Part shown: piece after piece, positions 34,487 through 46,000 of the stretch
How the letters are laid out: each line of letters starts with the position of its first letter
How positions within the stretch are numbered: position 1 is the first letter of the stretch
Origin: Actinomycetota bacterium
Lineage (GTDB): Bacteria; Actinomycetota; Actinomycetes; Nanopelagicales; Nanopelagicaceae
DNA: 64,000 bases
Reading direction: 5' to 3'
Assembly (NCBI GenBank): GCA_947450545.1
Contig: CANFVU010000005.1
Coordinates: forward strand, 1-64,000
The notes under the pieces: generated by a model
Seen by the model: the letters and a program-made list of their open reading frames with translations, nothing else
Database searches by the model: none
What the model was told of the DNA's origin: nothing
Position numbers and translations under genes: made by a program

Positions 34487-35176
34487 TTATTCCCGATTTT
34501 GAGTACGTTTGACCGCTTCCTGAGTGCGATATGCCTTGATGGCGCCGTGATTTCCCGAGAGAAGAATCTCTGGAACAGAAAGACCTCTCCACTCAACCGG
34601 TTTGGTGTAATTGGGATATTCCACAATCGCCTCACCCTCAACTGTCAAAGTATGTGACTCTTCCGCAAGTGATTCAGGGTTTCCAAGAACTCCTGGGATC
34701 AAACGAATAATCGCTTCGAGCATCACCAATGTGGCAACTTCCCCACCGTTGAGAACATAGTCTCCGATAGAAACTTCATGAACAATAAATTGTGGTTGAG
34801 ATGAATAAAACTCTGTAACTCGGTGATCAATACCTTCATAGCGACCGCAAGCGAAAATAAGGTGTTCAAAAGATGCAAACTCTTGGGCCATCGCTTGATC
34901 AAATTTCTTTCCGGCAGGCGTCAAAATGACGAGATGGTTAGCTTGAGACGTTGCTACTTCATCAATTGCTTTTCCCCAGGGTTCTGGAGACATGACCATC
35001 CCAGCACCGCCACCATATGGTGTGTCATCTACGCTTTTGTGAATTCCGCCGGCATGATCGCGAAGGTCGTGTACAGAAATATTGACGAGGCCCGATGCGC
35101 GCGCTTTACCGATCAGCGAGAGGTCAAGCGCGGAAAAATAGCCAGGGAAGATAGAGATGAGGTCATACTTCGGCAT
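34487..35176 (-). CDS. trmD: tRNA (guanine(37)-N1)-methyltransferase
   Basis: The 229-residue SPOUT enzyme makes m1G37 in tRNAs reading CNN codons. It shows 'YDLISIFPGYFSAL' at the start, 'DDTPYGGGAGMVM', 'ILTPAGKKFDQAMAQE', the SAM-binding knot 'FACGRYEGIDHRV' and 'SIGDYVLNGGEVA'. The open frame begins at 35272, but ATG 35176 gives the canonical N-terminus 'MPKYDLI' and a GGGGG site six bases upstream; it overlaps rimM by 14 bp. Last gene of the rpsP-KH-rimM-trmD operon. Confidence 0.95.
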   Translation of the reverse strand: MPKYDLISIFPGYFSALDLSLIGKARASGLVNISVHDLRDHAGGIHKSVDDTPYGGGAGMVMSPEPWGKAIDEVATSQANHLVILTPAGKKFDQAMAQEFASFEHLIFACGRYEGIDHRVTEFYSSQPQFIVHEVSIGDYVLNGGEVATLVMLEAIIRLIPGVLGNPESLAEESHTLTVEGEAIVEYPNYTKPVEWRGLSVPEILLSGNHGAIKAYRTQEAVKRTQNRE

Positions 35177-35696
35177 CGCCATCCCCCATTCCAAGGTTGA
35201 GAAGTCCTGAAGGCGGATCAATCGTAATGATTTTATTGATGACATCAACGCCAGGAACAATTTCAAGTACAAATGGAATTAACACTTCTCCATTTTTACC
35301 CTCAACAGCGAGCAAGTCCTGACCAGGCAGATTGATGACATCAGTCAGAGTCCCAACTCTCTGCCCATCAACTGTGATGACTTGTGCGCCAAGAAGTTGT
35401 TGGACGTGAAATTCATCTTCATCCTCAAGTTCTTCATCCACATCAACATCTGCGAGCAGAAGAACATCACGAAGTTTTTCTACTTGCGTGCGATCTTTTA
35501 CTTGTGTGAATTTAAGCAAGAGCACGCCATTGTGACCGCGTGCAGTTTCAACAGTTAAAGGACCGTGATGTGCAGGATCTGTGGTGAGTTGTGCGCCGAC
35601 GTAAAAACGCTCGTCAGGAAGATCAGTACGAACTTCTACTGTGGCCTCGCCAAGAACTCCGTGTGCGCGGCCAATTCGACCAACGACTAGGAGCAC
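35163..35696 (-). CDS. rimM: Ribosome maturation factor RimM
   Basis: The 177-residue protein has an N-terminal RimM domain ('LLVVGRIGRAHGVLGEATVE') and a C-terminal PRC barrel ('LLGAQVITVDGQRVGTLTDV'). It assists 30S head maturation through S19. It overlaps trmD, starts two bases after the KH gene, and belongs to the classic rpsP-rimM-trmD cluster. A short acidic insertion ('DEELEDEDEF') separates the two domains. Confidence 0.95.
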   Translation of the reverse strand: MLLVVGRIGRAHGVLGEATVEVRTDLPDERFYVGAQLTTDPAHHGPLTVETARGHNGVLLLKFTQVKDRTQVEKLRDVLLLADVDVDEELEDEDEFHVQQLLGAQVITVDGQRVGTLTDVINLPGQDLLAVEGKNGEVLIPFVLEIVPGVDVINKIITIDPPSGLLNLGMGDGDAEV

Positions 35697-35698
35697 TA

Positions 35699-35938
35699 TT
35701 AACGAGCCTCGTCAGCCTCGATGAGATCAACGCGAACAGAACGACCAGCAATTGCGCTGACGACTGTGCGAAGTGCGCGAGCAGTGCGACCGTTTCGACC
35801 GATCACCTTGCCAATATCTTCTGGATTTACGCGCACCTCTAAAGTTGTTCCACGACGGTGATTCTTTTCGGTAATGACGACATCCTCAGGATTATCGACG
35901 ATACCTTTTACGAGATGCTCGAGAGCCTCATCAATCAT
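35699..35938 (-). CDS. KH-domain RNA-binding protein (KhpA type)
   Basis: The 79-residue protein is a single KH domain with GRNG as the GxxG loop ('IGKVIGRNGRTARALRTVV', about 49-67). It is encoded between rpsP and rimM with two-base gaps on each side, the usual position of KhpA (Rv2908c in Mycobacterium, from memory). KhpA binds small and messenger RNAs with partner KhpB; no partner is in this window. Confidence 0.93.
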   Translation of the reverse strand: MIDEALEHLVKGIVDNPEDVVITEKNHRRGTTLEVRVNPEDIGKVIGRNGRTARALRTVVSAIAGRSVRVDLIEADEAR

Positions 35939-35940
35939 GG

Positions 35941-36492
35941 TTATTCGGCAGCCGCTTCTTCAACAACTGCTTCGACTGCTGCAGGTGCTTCGACTACTGC
36001 TTCTTCAGACAAGTTTTCTTCTTCTGTCGCAGCTACAGCTGGAACCTCTGCCTCAGCATGTGATTCTTCGGCTTGGACAGGATTTGCCTTAGCAGCAAGC
36101 TTTTCAGCAGCCTTCTTCTTCAAAGTTGTTGCACCATCTGCAGGTTCAGCCATTGCTTCTTTAACAGCAGCTTCATATGCAATGCGCTTATGTGGCTTCT
36201 CTGCAATTGTCTTGAGAGTGCCTTCAGCTCCAGGTAGGCCCTTAGCTTTCTGCCAATCACCTGTGATCTTCAAAATTGCCTCTACAGCTTCAGTTGGTTG
36301 TGCACCGACTCCGAGCCAGTACTGCACGCGATCAGACTTCACTTGAATAAAGGAAGGCTCTGAAATTGGTGAGTAGCGACCGATCTCTTCAATCTGCTTT
36401 GAGTTACGAGCAGAACGAGCATCAGCAACAACAATTCGGTAATGAGGTGTGCGAATCTTTCCAAGACGCATCAACTTAATCTTTACAGCCAC
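35941..36492 (-). CDS. rpsP: 30S ribosomal protein S16 with long acidic Ala/Glu tail
   Basis: Residues 1-80 are a normal S16 ('[20 protein letters not shown]', '[16 protein letters not shown]'). Residues about 85-183 form a low-complexity extension rich in Ala, Glu, Val and Lys, which doubles the length of the Escherichia coli protein. Actinobacterial S16 often has a shorter tail. GTG 36492 is preceded by an AGGAG ribosome site. First gene of the rpsP-KH-rimM-trmD operon; its promoter must lie in the 167-bp gap after ffh. Confidence 0.94.
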   Translation of the reverse strand: MAVKIKLMRLGKIRTPHYRIVVADARSARNSKQIEEIGRYSPISEPSFIQVKSDRVQYWLGVGAQPTEAVEAILKITGDWQKAKGLPGAEGTLKTIAEKPHKRIAYEAAVKEAMAEPADGATTLKKKAAEKLAAKANPVQAEESHAEAEVPAVAATEEENLSEEAVVEAPAAVEAVVEEAAAE

Positions 36493-36659
36493 GTTACTCC
36501 TATTAAAAAATTCGGATTCTCGCGTTTCGACAGTGGGAGCGTCGATTCACTCGTTATCCATATTGGTTGAATTTGGATCTGGCGCCAGGGGTAGAGGGCC
36601 CCGGTACAGGGTCGTAATTCTGCCAGCAAGGGCTCTTAAGCCCAAATCGACCGTACTTC
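36493..36659. other. ffh-rpsP intergenic region
   Basis: These 167 bp carry no credible gene. They contain a small stem GGGCT-CTTA-AGCCC (36630-36643) after the ffh stop without a clear T-run, a perfect CTGGCGCCAG palindrome (36579-36588) and a GC-rich GGGG/CCCC stem to about 36603. The rpsP ribosome site is at the far end. It presumably holds the ffh terminator and the rpsP promoter. Confidence 0.5.
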
Positions 36660-38126
36660 TTATTCGGCAGCCTCAGCAGCTCGCTTTGCTGGATTTCCTG
36701 AGCGTGATTTCTTCTTTGGCGGGGTCTGTCCTGGCTTTTTCATTGGCGCCATTCCCGGCACTCCTGGCATCTGCGGCATCCCAGCCATACCTGGAATGTT
36801 TGGCAATCCTCCACCATTGCGCATCTGCTTCATTACTTTTTGAGCCTGCGTGAAGCGATCTACCAAATTATTTACTTCTGAAACTTGTCGCCCACTTCCC
36901 TTTGCAATTCGAGCACGACGAGATCCATTAAGAACTTTTGGATCGTGGCGTTCAAGTGGAGTCATGGATTGCACAATTGATTGGGTGCGAGTCAATTCAT
37001 TATCGTCAATGCTTTCCAACTGCTTCTTCATCGCTCCGGATTGCGCGCCTGGAAGCATTCCTAATAGCTTGGACATCGAGCCCATTTTCTTCATCGCTTC
37101 TAACTGCGAGAGAAAATCATCCAAAGTAAAGTCTTCACCGCTTGCAAATTTCTTCTCTAACTTCTCGGTGGTATCTGAATCCATTGCGCTCTTTGCTTGT
37201 TCAGCAAGAGTTTGGATATCTCCCAATCCAAGTATGCGAGAAGCCATCCGGTCTGGGTAGAAGAGATCGAAATCTTCACTCTTTTCACCTGTTGAAGCAA
37301 ACATGATCGGACGCTGAGTTTTAGCAACGATAGAAAGCGCTGCGCCGCCACGAGCATCACCATCGAGTTTGGTGAGTACAACACCATCAAATCCCACACC
37401 TTCAAGAAATGCTTGCGCAGTGCGAACTGCATCTTGGCCAATCATGGCATCGACAACAAAGAGAATTTCATCTGGGTTGACTGCATCTCTAATATCAATC
37501 GCTTGCTGCATCAATTCAGCATCGACACCCAGGCGACCAGCAGTATCAACAATGACGATGTTGTGCAATTTATCTTGAGCAAATTTCAAACCAGCTCGTG
37601 CAACCGCAACAGGATCGCCTACGCCATTTCCTGGCTCTGGTGCAAAGACAGGAACATTGACTCCCGCACCCACCTGTTGGAGCTGAGTAACCGCGTTAGG
37701 GCGTTGAAGATCTGACGCAACTAGAAGCGGAGTATTGCCTTGCTTCTTCAAATACAGAGCAAGCTTTGCGGCGAGAGTTGTTTTTCCTGCACCTTGAAGA
37801 CCAGCAAGCATGATGACTGTTGGCGGTTTCTTTGCCAAACGAATGCGACGTGCGCTCCCGCCGAGAATTGCGGTGAGCTCCTCATTGATGATGGTGAAAA
37901 TCGCTTGTGAAGGGTTGATTCCTTTATTTACTTCATCGAGTTGCTCAATCGAGCGCTCTTTAATCTGAGAGATGAAGTTGTCAGTTACTTCAAGAGCAAC
38001 ATCGGATTCGAGAAGTGCACTTTTAATCTCTTCACAAATGTCATCGATATCCCCACTCTTGATGCGGCCTTTCGAGCGCAGCGCAGAGAAAGCCTTGGAG
38101 AACTTTGATGAGAGAGAATCAAACAC
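36660..38126 (-). CDS. ffh: Signal recognition particle protein Ffh
   Basis: The 488-residue SRP54 GTPase has an N-terminal helical bundle, the G1 loop 'GLQGAGKTTLAAKLA' (about 113-127), 'DTAGRLGVD', 'TKLDGDARGG', and a Met-rich M domain ending in 'MAGMPQMPGVPGM' plus a basic tail. It binds signal sequences and the SRP RNA for co-translational targeting and partners with FtsY (42223-43062). GlnD is encoded 17 bp upstream on the same strand. Confidence 0.97.
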   Translation of the reverse strand: MFDSLSSKFSKAFSALRSKGRIKSGDIDDICEEIKSALLESDVALEVTDNFISQIKERSIEQLDEVNKGINPSQAIFTIINEELTAILGGSARRIRLAKKPPTVIMLAGLQGAGKTTLAAKLALYLKKQGNTPLLVASDLQRPNAVTQLQQVGAGVNVPVFAPEPGNGVGDPVAVARAGLKFAQDKLHNIVIVDTAGRLGVDAELMQQAIDIRDAVNPDEILFVVDAMIGQDAVRTAQAFLEGVGFDGVVLTKLDGDARGGAALSIVAKTQRPIMFASTGEKSEDFDLFYPDRMASRILGLGDIQTLAEQAKSAMDSDTTEKLEKKFASGEDFTLDDFLSQLEAMKKMGSMSKLLGMLPGAQSGAMKKQLESIDDNELTRTQSIVQSMTPLERHDPKVLNGSRRARIAKGSGRQVSEVNNLVDRFTQAQKVMKQMRNGGGLPNIPGMAGMPQMPGVPGMAPMKKPGQTPPKKKSRSGNPAKRAAEAAE

Positions 38127-38143
38127 GGGGGAAGAATACCTAC

Positions 38144-40402
38144 CTAGAGCGTGAGTAAGTAATTTTCGACCTGATTAGCGAGAATTTTTGCTTTCTCTTC
38201 GCTTAAAGCATTCCCTTGAAGGTCGGTGACATACAAGGTGTCGAAAGCTTCAGCCCCGAGCGTTGCGACAATGGCAGCGCGAATATCCACCCCGAATTTA
38301 GAGATAGTGCGCGAAACGTTAAAAAGGACTCCTGGCTTATCGTGCATTCGCACCTCGATGACCGTTGCATTAGTGGCTACATCGTTGATGGCACTCACCA
38401 CAGGTGGTGGCGTTGGAATACCTGGATATCTCCTAAAGTTGGCGATTCGCTCATCGATTTTCTTAATCAAATCAATCTCACGATCGACAGCTTTAGAAAG
38501 CATTTCGTGAAGGTTCTCTTCGGTAGGTTCAGGTGCATACGCATCCAAAGCAACAAGCCATGTCATCACAGCAGAGCTGCCTACAGTTCGAGTTCGCGCC
38601 GATCGAACATCTAATCTAGAAATCGAAAGCACAGCAGCAACCATAGAAAGCAAGCCTGTACGGTCTGGTGAGACGATATCAATCAGGAAGTTCTCTTCAC
38701 GTCGAGAGATCTTTACAACTAGCTCGCCACTATCCGCCATCTCCACTTGCTCGGGCGTAAGTTCTAACTGGGGAGCAGGAGCAATACCTTGCATTGCAGC
38801 AAGACACCTCGAAACTAAATCTGCGACGAGCCCTGCTTTCCAATTGCTCCAAGCGGTTTTTCCAGTCGCTTCCCCATCTGCGATGCTCAGCGCATGAAGA
38901 AGTTCGAGTGTATTCGCGTCACTAATGTGAGAGAGAACAAATGCGATTGTTTGCGGATCATCCAAATCGCGACGTGTTGCCACAGATGACAAGAGAAGAT
39001 GATGTTTCACCATGAGAGCGAGAGTTGCAACATCTTCCGGTGGGAATCCCATTCGAGTAGCGAGAGGAGCAATGAGCTCTTCTCCATACTCTGAATGATC
39101 CTTGTCGGCGAAACCTTTGCCGATGTCGTGGAAGAGAGCAGCGACGAGCAATAAATCTGGTCGATGTACTTTACGAGTAAGTGCTGCAGCTCGAAATGCT
39201 GTCTCCAACATATGCCGATCAACAGTATGGCGATGCAAAACATTTCGCTGTGGCAAGAAGCGCACATGTTCCCATTCTGGAATCCAGCGTGAAATGAGCC
39301 CTTCTTGATCGAGAGCTTCGAATGTTTCAATCATGTGCTCGCCGGCACCAATAAGAGTGACGAGATCTTCGCGGCTCTGGCGCGGCCAAGGAACAACCAT
39401 CTCCCCCAAGTGTTCTGCCATCGTGACGCATGCATCCACTGTCAGATGCAGGCCGCGTTGTGCTGCAACGGCAGCTGCGCGCAAGCCAAGTCCAGGATCT
39501 TTTTCAATCTCGTAACCTTCATCGATAGCAATTTCACCGTCGAAAGCAACTAGCCCTTTAGCGACACCTACAGGCCTTGAGCGTCTGAAAAGAGATCGTT
39601 TAGAAAGGCGTTCTATGCGGTCCCATGTACGAGCAGTTGTGTAATCAACTGCGCGAGCAGATTTAGCGACATCCATCATCAGAACATCGGCATCTGCGTA
39701 ATGGAGAATAGCAGCAACTTTATCTTGCTCGGTGAAAAGTAATTGATCTCGATCGCGACCACTGCTCTCATGCAACGCATCACGTACATTCATCAAAATC
39801 GATTCAGCTGCAGCAACACGATCGAGCGCTACATCGAGAACATCAAGTTTCGCTAAAGCGCGCAGAGCATTGATGTCGCGCAGCCCACCACGCGCCTCTT
39901 TGAGATCTGGTTCGAGCAGATAAGCCAGCTCTCCGGATCGTTCATAACGTTCATCCATAGAGCTACGCAGTTTTGGAAGATTCTTCTTGTAGTCCTTGCG
40001 CCATAGTTCGAGCGCTGCAACCCCAACATCTTCGGCAATCTCGCTATTTCCAGCTAACGGCCTGATATCAAGGAGCCCTAAAGCAACTTTAATGTCATCG
40101 CTTGCTGCAGCGAGAGTCTCGTTCTTCGTTCGAAGCGAGTAATCCACTTTCCTATTTGTTGACCACAGTGGATAGAGAAACGCGTTAACAAACTCTTTGA
40201 GTTTCTCTTCGCCCAAACCTGAGTGAAGAATAAGTAAATCGAGATCCGATCCGGGAGATAGCTCTCCGCGCCCATAGCCACCTACCGCTGCTAGCGATAC
40301 TTCAAGGGGATCAATGCCGACATGAGTAAGAGCGCCGTGAAAGAGAGTGATCAACTCTCCATCGATCTGATCAGATCGCTCACGACGCTCTCGAGTACCC
40401 AT
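38144..40402 (-). CDS. glnD: [Protein-PII] uridylyltransferase/uridylyl-removing enzyme
   Basis: The 752-residue bifunctional nitrogen sensor has the nucleotidyltransferase motif 'GGYGRGELSPGSDLDLL' (about 41-57), an HD domain ('LLVAALFHDIGKGFADKDHSEYG'-type region near 425-445), and two C-terminal ACT domains ('IVSPDRTGLLSMVAAVLS' and 'MHDKPGVLFNVSRTISKFG'). These bind glutamine. It modifies PII (GlnB) encoded immediately upstream in the amtB-glnB-glnD operon. In some Actinobacteria GlnD acts as an adenylyltransferase, which cannot be told apart from sequence. It is shorter than the roughly 890-residue enterobacterial enzyme, mainly at the N-terminus. Confidence 0.95.
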   Translation of the reverse strand: MGTRERRERSDQIDGELITLFHGALTHVGIDPLEVSLAAVGGYGRGELSPGSDLDLLILHSGLGEEKLKEFVNAFLYPLWSTNRKVDYSLRTKNETLAAASDDIKVALGLLDIRPLAGNSEIAEDVGVAALELWRKDYKKNLPKLRSSMDERYERSGELAYLLEPDLKEARGGLRDINALRALAKLDVLDVALDRVAAAESILMNVRDALHESSGRDRDQLLFTEQDKVAAILHYADADVLMMDVAKSARAVDYTTARTWDRIERLSKRSLFRRSRPVGVAKGLVAFDGEIAIDEGYEIEKDPGLGLRAAAVAAQRGLHLTVDACVTMAEHLGEMVVPWPRQSREDLVTLIGAGEHMIETFEALDQEGLISRWIPEWEHVRFLPQRNVLHRHTVDRHMLETAFRAAALTRKVHRPDLLLVAALFHDIGKGFADKDHSEYGEELIAPLATRMGFPPEDVATLALMVKHHLLLSSVATRRDLDDPQTIAFVLSHISDANTLELLHALSIADGEATGKTAWSNWKAGLVADLVSRCLAAMQGIAPAPQLELTPEQVEMADSGELVVKISRREENFLIDIVSPDRTGLLSMVAAVLSISRLDVRSARTRTVGSSAVMTWLVALDAYAPEPTEENLHEMLSKAVDREIDLIKKIDERIANFRRYPGIPTPPPVVSAINDVATNATVIEVRMHDKPGVLFNVSRTISKFGVDIRAAIVATLGAEAFDTLYVTDLQGNALSEEKAKILANQVENYLLTL

Positions 40403-40425
40403 GCTGGTACTTTATCTAACCTGCC

Positions 40426-42074
<1,649 letters not shown>

Positions 42075-42190
42075 ATTTACTCCTAATGAGTCGTATGTAT
42101 CTATATGAGCTCGTATAAGCCAATGAGGAGCTCGCCATTGAGTTCGTGGGGCGAGAATGCCTGCGTTGCGTTACGCCAATAGGCTCAACT

Positions 42191-42218
42191 GTGTTACAGA
42201 AGTGTTAATGCGTGTTAC
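42191..42218. promoter_or_regulatory. GlnR-like triple repeat upstream of amtB
   Basis: Three direct copies of GTGTTA begin at 42191, 42202 and 42212, i.e. spaced 11 and 10 bp on one helix face. On the minus strand they read GTAAC-n5-TTAAC-n6-GTAAC, close to the actinobacterial GlnR box as I recall it (GTnAC-n6-GaAAC repeats). The site abuts the ftsY stop and precedes amtB-glnB-glnD. Nitrogen-limitation activation by GlnR is the natural inference; no glnR gene is in the window. Confidence 0.6.
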
Positions 42219-42222
42219 AAAA

Positions 42223-43062
42223 TCAGGCTGAAATGAGCCCCTCGATGTAACTTTGAGCGTCGAAGGGGGCGAAATCGCCCACGCTCTCCCCTGTGCCGAT
42301 GAATTTAATAGGCGTTCCTGTTACAGATTCGATCGCCAACGCCACCCCGCCTTTAGCCGAGCCATCGAGTTTGGTGAGAATGAGGCCGGTAACTTCCACG
42401 GCTTCAAGAAATGTTCTCGCCTGAGCAATTGCGTTTTGGCCGGTTGTGCCATCCACCACGAGCAAAACTTCATCTACAGGAGAAACTTTTTCAATAACGC
42501 GACGAATCTTTCCAAGCTCATCCATCAAACCTTGCTTGGTATGTAATCGACCAGCTGTATCAACAATAAAGTAATTGACGTTTTCGCTTTTTGCTCGCGT
42601 AACGCCATCAAAGGCAACAGAAGCTGGATCGCCATTTGGTTTTCCTACAACGACGTTGATCTTTAATCGATCACCCCATGTTTGGATTTGTTCGGTAGCT
42701 GCTGCTCTAAAAGTATCGGCGGCAGCAATGAGAACTGATGAGCCGCTTTCCTTCAAAGTGTTGGCAAGTTTTGCTGTTGACGTAGTTTTACCTGTTCCAT
42801 TCACACCAACCACAAGAATTGTTGTTGGGCGATCTGCAAATGTCGCAATGTTTCGCTCGCGAGTTGAGAGTGATTCATGCAGAATCTTGGTGATTGATTC
42901 TTCTGGACTCTGACCAACTTTGCGCGCAGCTTCCATGACGCGTGCAGTGAGCGCTGCGCCGAGATCTGCTTCAATCAGCGAAGTTTCGAGTTCCTGCCAA
43001 TCTGCAGCGGTAAGCGCACTTCCGCCACGCAATTTATTGAAGAGCTTGCTAAAGAGTGCCAC
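42223..43062 (-). CDS. ftsY: Signal recognition particle receptor FtsY, NG core only
   Basis: The 279-residue SRP receptor contains an N domain (about 15-75) and a G domain with 'VGVNGTGKTTSTAKLA' (P-loop near 86-94), 'DTAGRLHTKQGLMDELGKI', 'LTKLDGSAKGG' and the terminal 'GTGESVGDFAPFDAQSYIEG'. The long acidic A domain that precedes NG in most actinobacterial FtsY proteins is missing; only a short 'MALFSKLFNKLRGG' amphipathic leader remains as a membrane anchor. It starts 11 bp after the smc stop. Confidence 0.95.
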   Translation of the reverse strand: MALFSKLFNKLRGGSALTAADWQELETSLIEADLGAALTARVMEAARKVGQSPEESITKILHESLSTRERNIATFADRPTTILVVGVNGTGKTTSTAKLANTLKESGSSVLIAAADTFRAAATEQIQTWGDRLKINVVVGKPNGDPASVAFDGVTRAKSENVNYFIVDTAGRLHTKQGLMDELGKIRRVIEKVSPVDEVLLVVDGTTGQNAIAQARTFLEAVEVTGLILTKLDGSAKGGVALAIESVTGTPIKFIGTGESVGDFAPFDAQSYIEGLISA

Positions 43063-43073
43063 GAGAGAACTTT

Positions 43074-46000
43074 CTAGGCGTCTTGTGGCTCACGCAGGCG
43101 TTGCGAAATAACTTCAGAGACGCCATCACCGCGCATTGTTACACCGTAGAGAGCATCCGCAATTTCCATGGTGCGCTTTTGGTGAGTAATAACAATGAGC
43201 TGAGACTTCTCGCGTAGCTCCTCGAAAATTCCAAGGAGACGTCCAAGGTTGGTGTCATCCAAGGCGGCTTCAACTTCGTCCATGACATAGAACGGACTTG
43301 GACGAGCTTTGAAGATTGCAACAAGCATTGCAACAGCGACTAGCGAACGCTCTCCACCAGAGAGCAATGAGAGACGCTTAACGCGCTTTCCAGGAGGGCG
43401 GGCTTCTACATCGACGCCAGTAGTCATCATGTCGTGAGGATTGGTGAGGATCAAACGGCCTTCTCCCCCTGGGAAGAGACGCGAGAAGATTCCCACGAAT
43501 TCGCGTTCTGTATCGCGATAAGCCTGGGTAAAGATTTCAACGACTTTGTCATCGACTTCCTTGATGATGTCGAGCAAATCCTTCTTCGTCTTCTTCAAAT
43601 CTTCGAGTTGCTCAGCTAAGTAACGAAGGCGTTCTTCTAGAGCTGAGTACTCTTCAAGAGCAAGTGGGTTAATTTTTCCGAGAGTTGCGAGAGCTTTTTC
43701 AGCTTGAGCAAGGCGCTTCTCTTGTTGATCGCGACGATATGGAATCAATTCGCCAGGAACAAAATTGCCTTCTTCATCTTCAACAAATGTTGGGACATCG
43801 TTGACAGGACCATATTCATTAACGAGAGTCGCAACATCTACGCCAAGCTCTTCCACAGCGCGCGTCTCGAGTTGCTCGATGCGCATGCGTTGTTCAGCAC
43901 GAACGATTTCATCACGGTGTACGGAAGAGGTGAGTTGTTCGAGTTCGAGAGTAAGTTCGCGAGACTTGCCACGAACGCTGAGGATTTCTCCATCGCGATC
44001 AGTGCGGCCAGCTTCAAGGCGTTGACGTTCTGCCATCGCTTTTTGGATGGAAATTTCAATTTGGATCAGCGCTTCATACGCAGTATCAGCTGTCGCTTGT
44101 GCGGTTGCAGCTGCAACAGAACGTTGTTCGCGACGAGTAATTGCACGTTCTGCGCCTTCTCGTTCAGCGCGAGCAGCATCTTCGAGAGCTTGAGCGCGAG
44201 CAGCAAGAGCAGTGATGCGCTCTTCCTGTGTACGTAATTCAAGACGAGCTTCAACTTCAGTGGAGCGTGATTGTGAAACGCGAGAACGCAAATCTTCAAG
44301 ATGTGTGAGATCAGGTTCAGCCGGTGCCTGTTGTGATTGGAATTGTGATTGCGCTGCAGCCAAATCAGATTCATCAGATGTGCGCTGGCCGGTTGCTTCC
44401 ACAAGTGAGGCTTCCAAGCGATCAACTTCAGCTTGAGCGCTCTTTACATTCTGTCCAGCAACAGCCATCTGCTCTGCCAAACCAGACATACGTGCATCTG
44501 AATCATTGAGCTTAGAGAGCGTTGAATCGTATACAGCGGTTGTTGATTCAACATCGCTCTTGAGGCGTGACAATTCGAATGCGAGCTTTTCACATGTTGC
44601 ACTCTTGTCAGCAAGTGACTCACGAGTGCGTTCAATAAGCGCATTGATTTCAATGGCGCTATTTCCGCCTGCTGATCCACCCTTAACGCGAGTACGGCTT
44701 ACGACATCGCCATCTTGCGTAACAGCGATAAGCGTTGGATCAAAAGAGAGTACTGATTGAGCTGCATCGAGATCGCGAACTGCGACGTAGCGCGCAAGCA
44801 GATGCGACAGCGCAGCATCTAAACCTTCGGAGCGAATAAGAGATGCAAGCGGTGCAACTCCAGCAGGAACAGTGAATGATGCAGATGAAGAACTACCGTC
44901 GATGACGAGAAGTTCAGATTGGCCAGCAGATTCACTCTTGAGCAGAGTCAGCGCACTGACTGCAGAACGCATATCGGCAACAACAATGGAATCTGCAAGA
45001 GGTCCCAGCGCCGCACCAACTGCTGCTTCCCAACCGGAATCAACAGAAATCAAAGATGAGAGGCGTCCACGAACTTGCGCTCCACTGCGGCCTGACATGA
45101 TCGCTTCGCCGCCATCGCGATGAAGAAGTGATTCTTCGAGCGCAGCTAAACGAGATGAGAGGCCAGAACGTTCGCGTTGTGCTGTTTGCTCTGAATCTTG
45201 GGCCTTTTCAAACTCTGAAATAGCAGCCTGCATCGCGCTCTTAGCTCGCTCATGCTGCGCATCAAGATCTGGTTCAGATGCATCGAGACCTGCGATCTCG
45301 CTCTCGAGCAGTGCGAAATCAGATTTGAATTGTTGAAGACGCGCAAGTGCTTCATCGCGTGATGTTGTCAGTCGAGTGATTTCTGCATTCGTTGCATCGA
45401 TACGTGAGCGAAGTCCATTGATGTGACCTTCTTGGCGAGCTGTTCCTTCACGTTGGTCAGCGATTGCTCGAAGAGCAGCAGATACTTGGTTTTCCTCGGT
45501 GGCAAGCAGAGCTTCAAGTTCGCGCAAGCCAGCAGTCACCGCAGCAAGGGAATTTTGGTGTTCCTGAACTTTTGATTGTAATTCTGATTGCTCATGTCGA
45601 AGCGTTACAGCTTCTTGATCCATGGCTACTGGATCGCGACCGCTTGCACGGGCCTCTTCGATCTCTTCGGAAAGGAATCGAGAACGCTCAGATGCGAGTG
45701 ATTGAACTCCACGGAACTTTTCACGTTGGGCAGTCAATTGATAATAATTCTCTTGCGCCTGAACGAGAAGTGGATTCTCGGCAGCGCTAATGCGATCGAG
45801 CTCTTCTTCGCGGAAACGAGATTGACGAAGTGCTTGCTCAACTTCGTCGCGGCGCGAGCGAAGAGTTGTTTCGTCGGCAACTTCCATCTCCAACTGAGAT
45901 TTAAGTTGAATCAGATCATCAGCAAGAAGGCGCAAACGAGAATCGCGAACATCAGATTGAATAGTGGAAGCACGACGTGCAACTTCAGCTTGCTTGCCTA

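Noticed and set aside
34478-34493. Perfect hairpin TCGGGA-TTAT-TCCCGA at the trmD stop as a terminator
   Set aside because: The T-run follows only on the plus strand, where no gene ends nearby; on the minus strand GC-rich sequence follows and the left arm is coding. It may be a stop-codon hairpin, but a terminator call is not supported.
36579-36603. GC-rich palindromes after ffh as a small RNA or SRP RNA gene
   Set aside because: The conserved SRP RNA loop sequences are not present and no promoter-terminator pair bounds the region.
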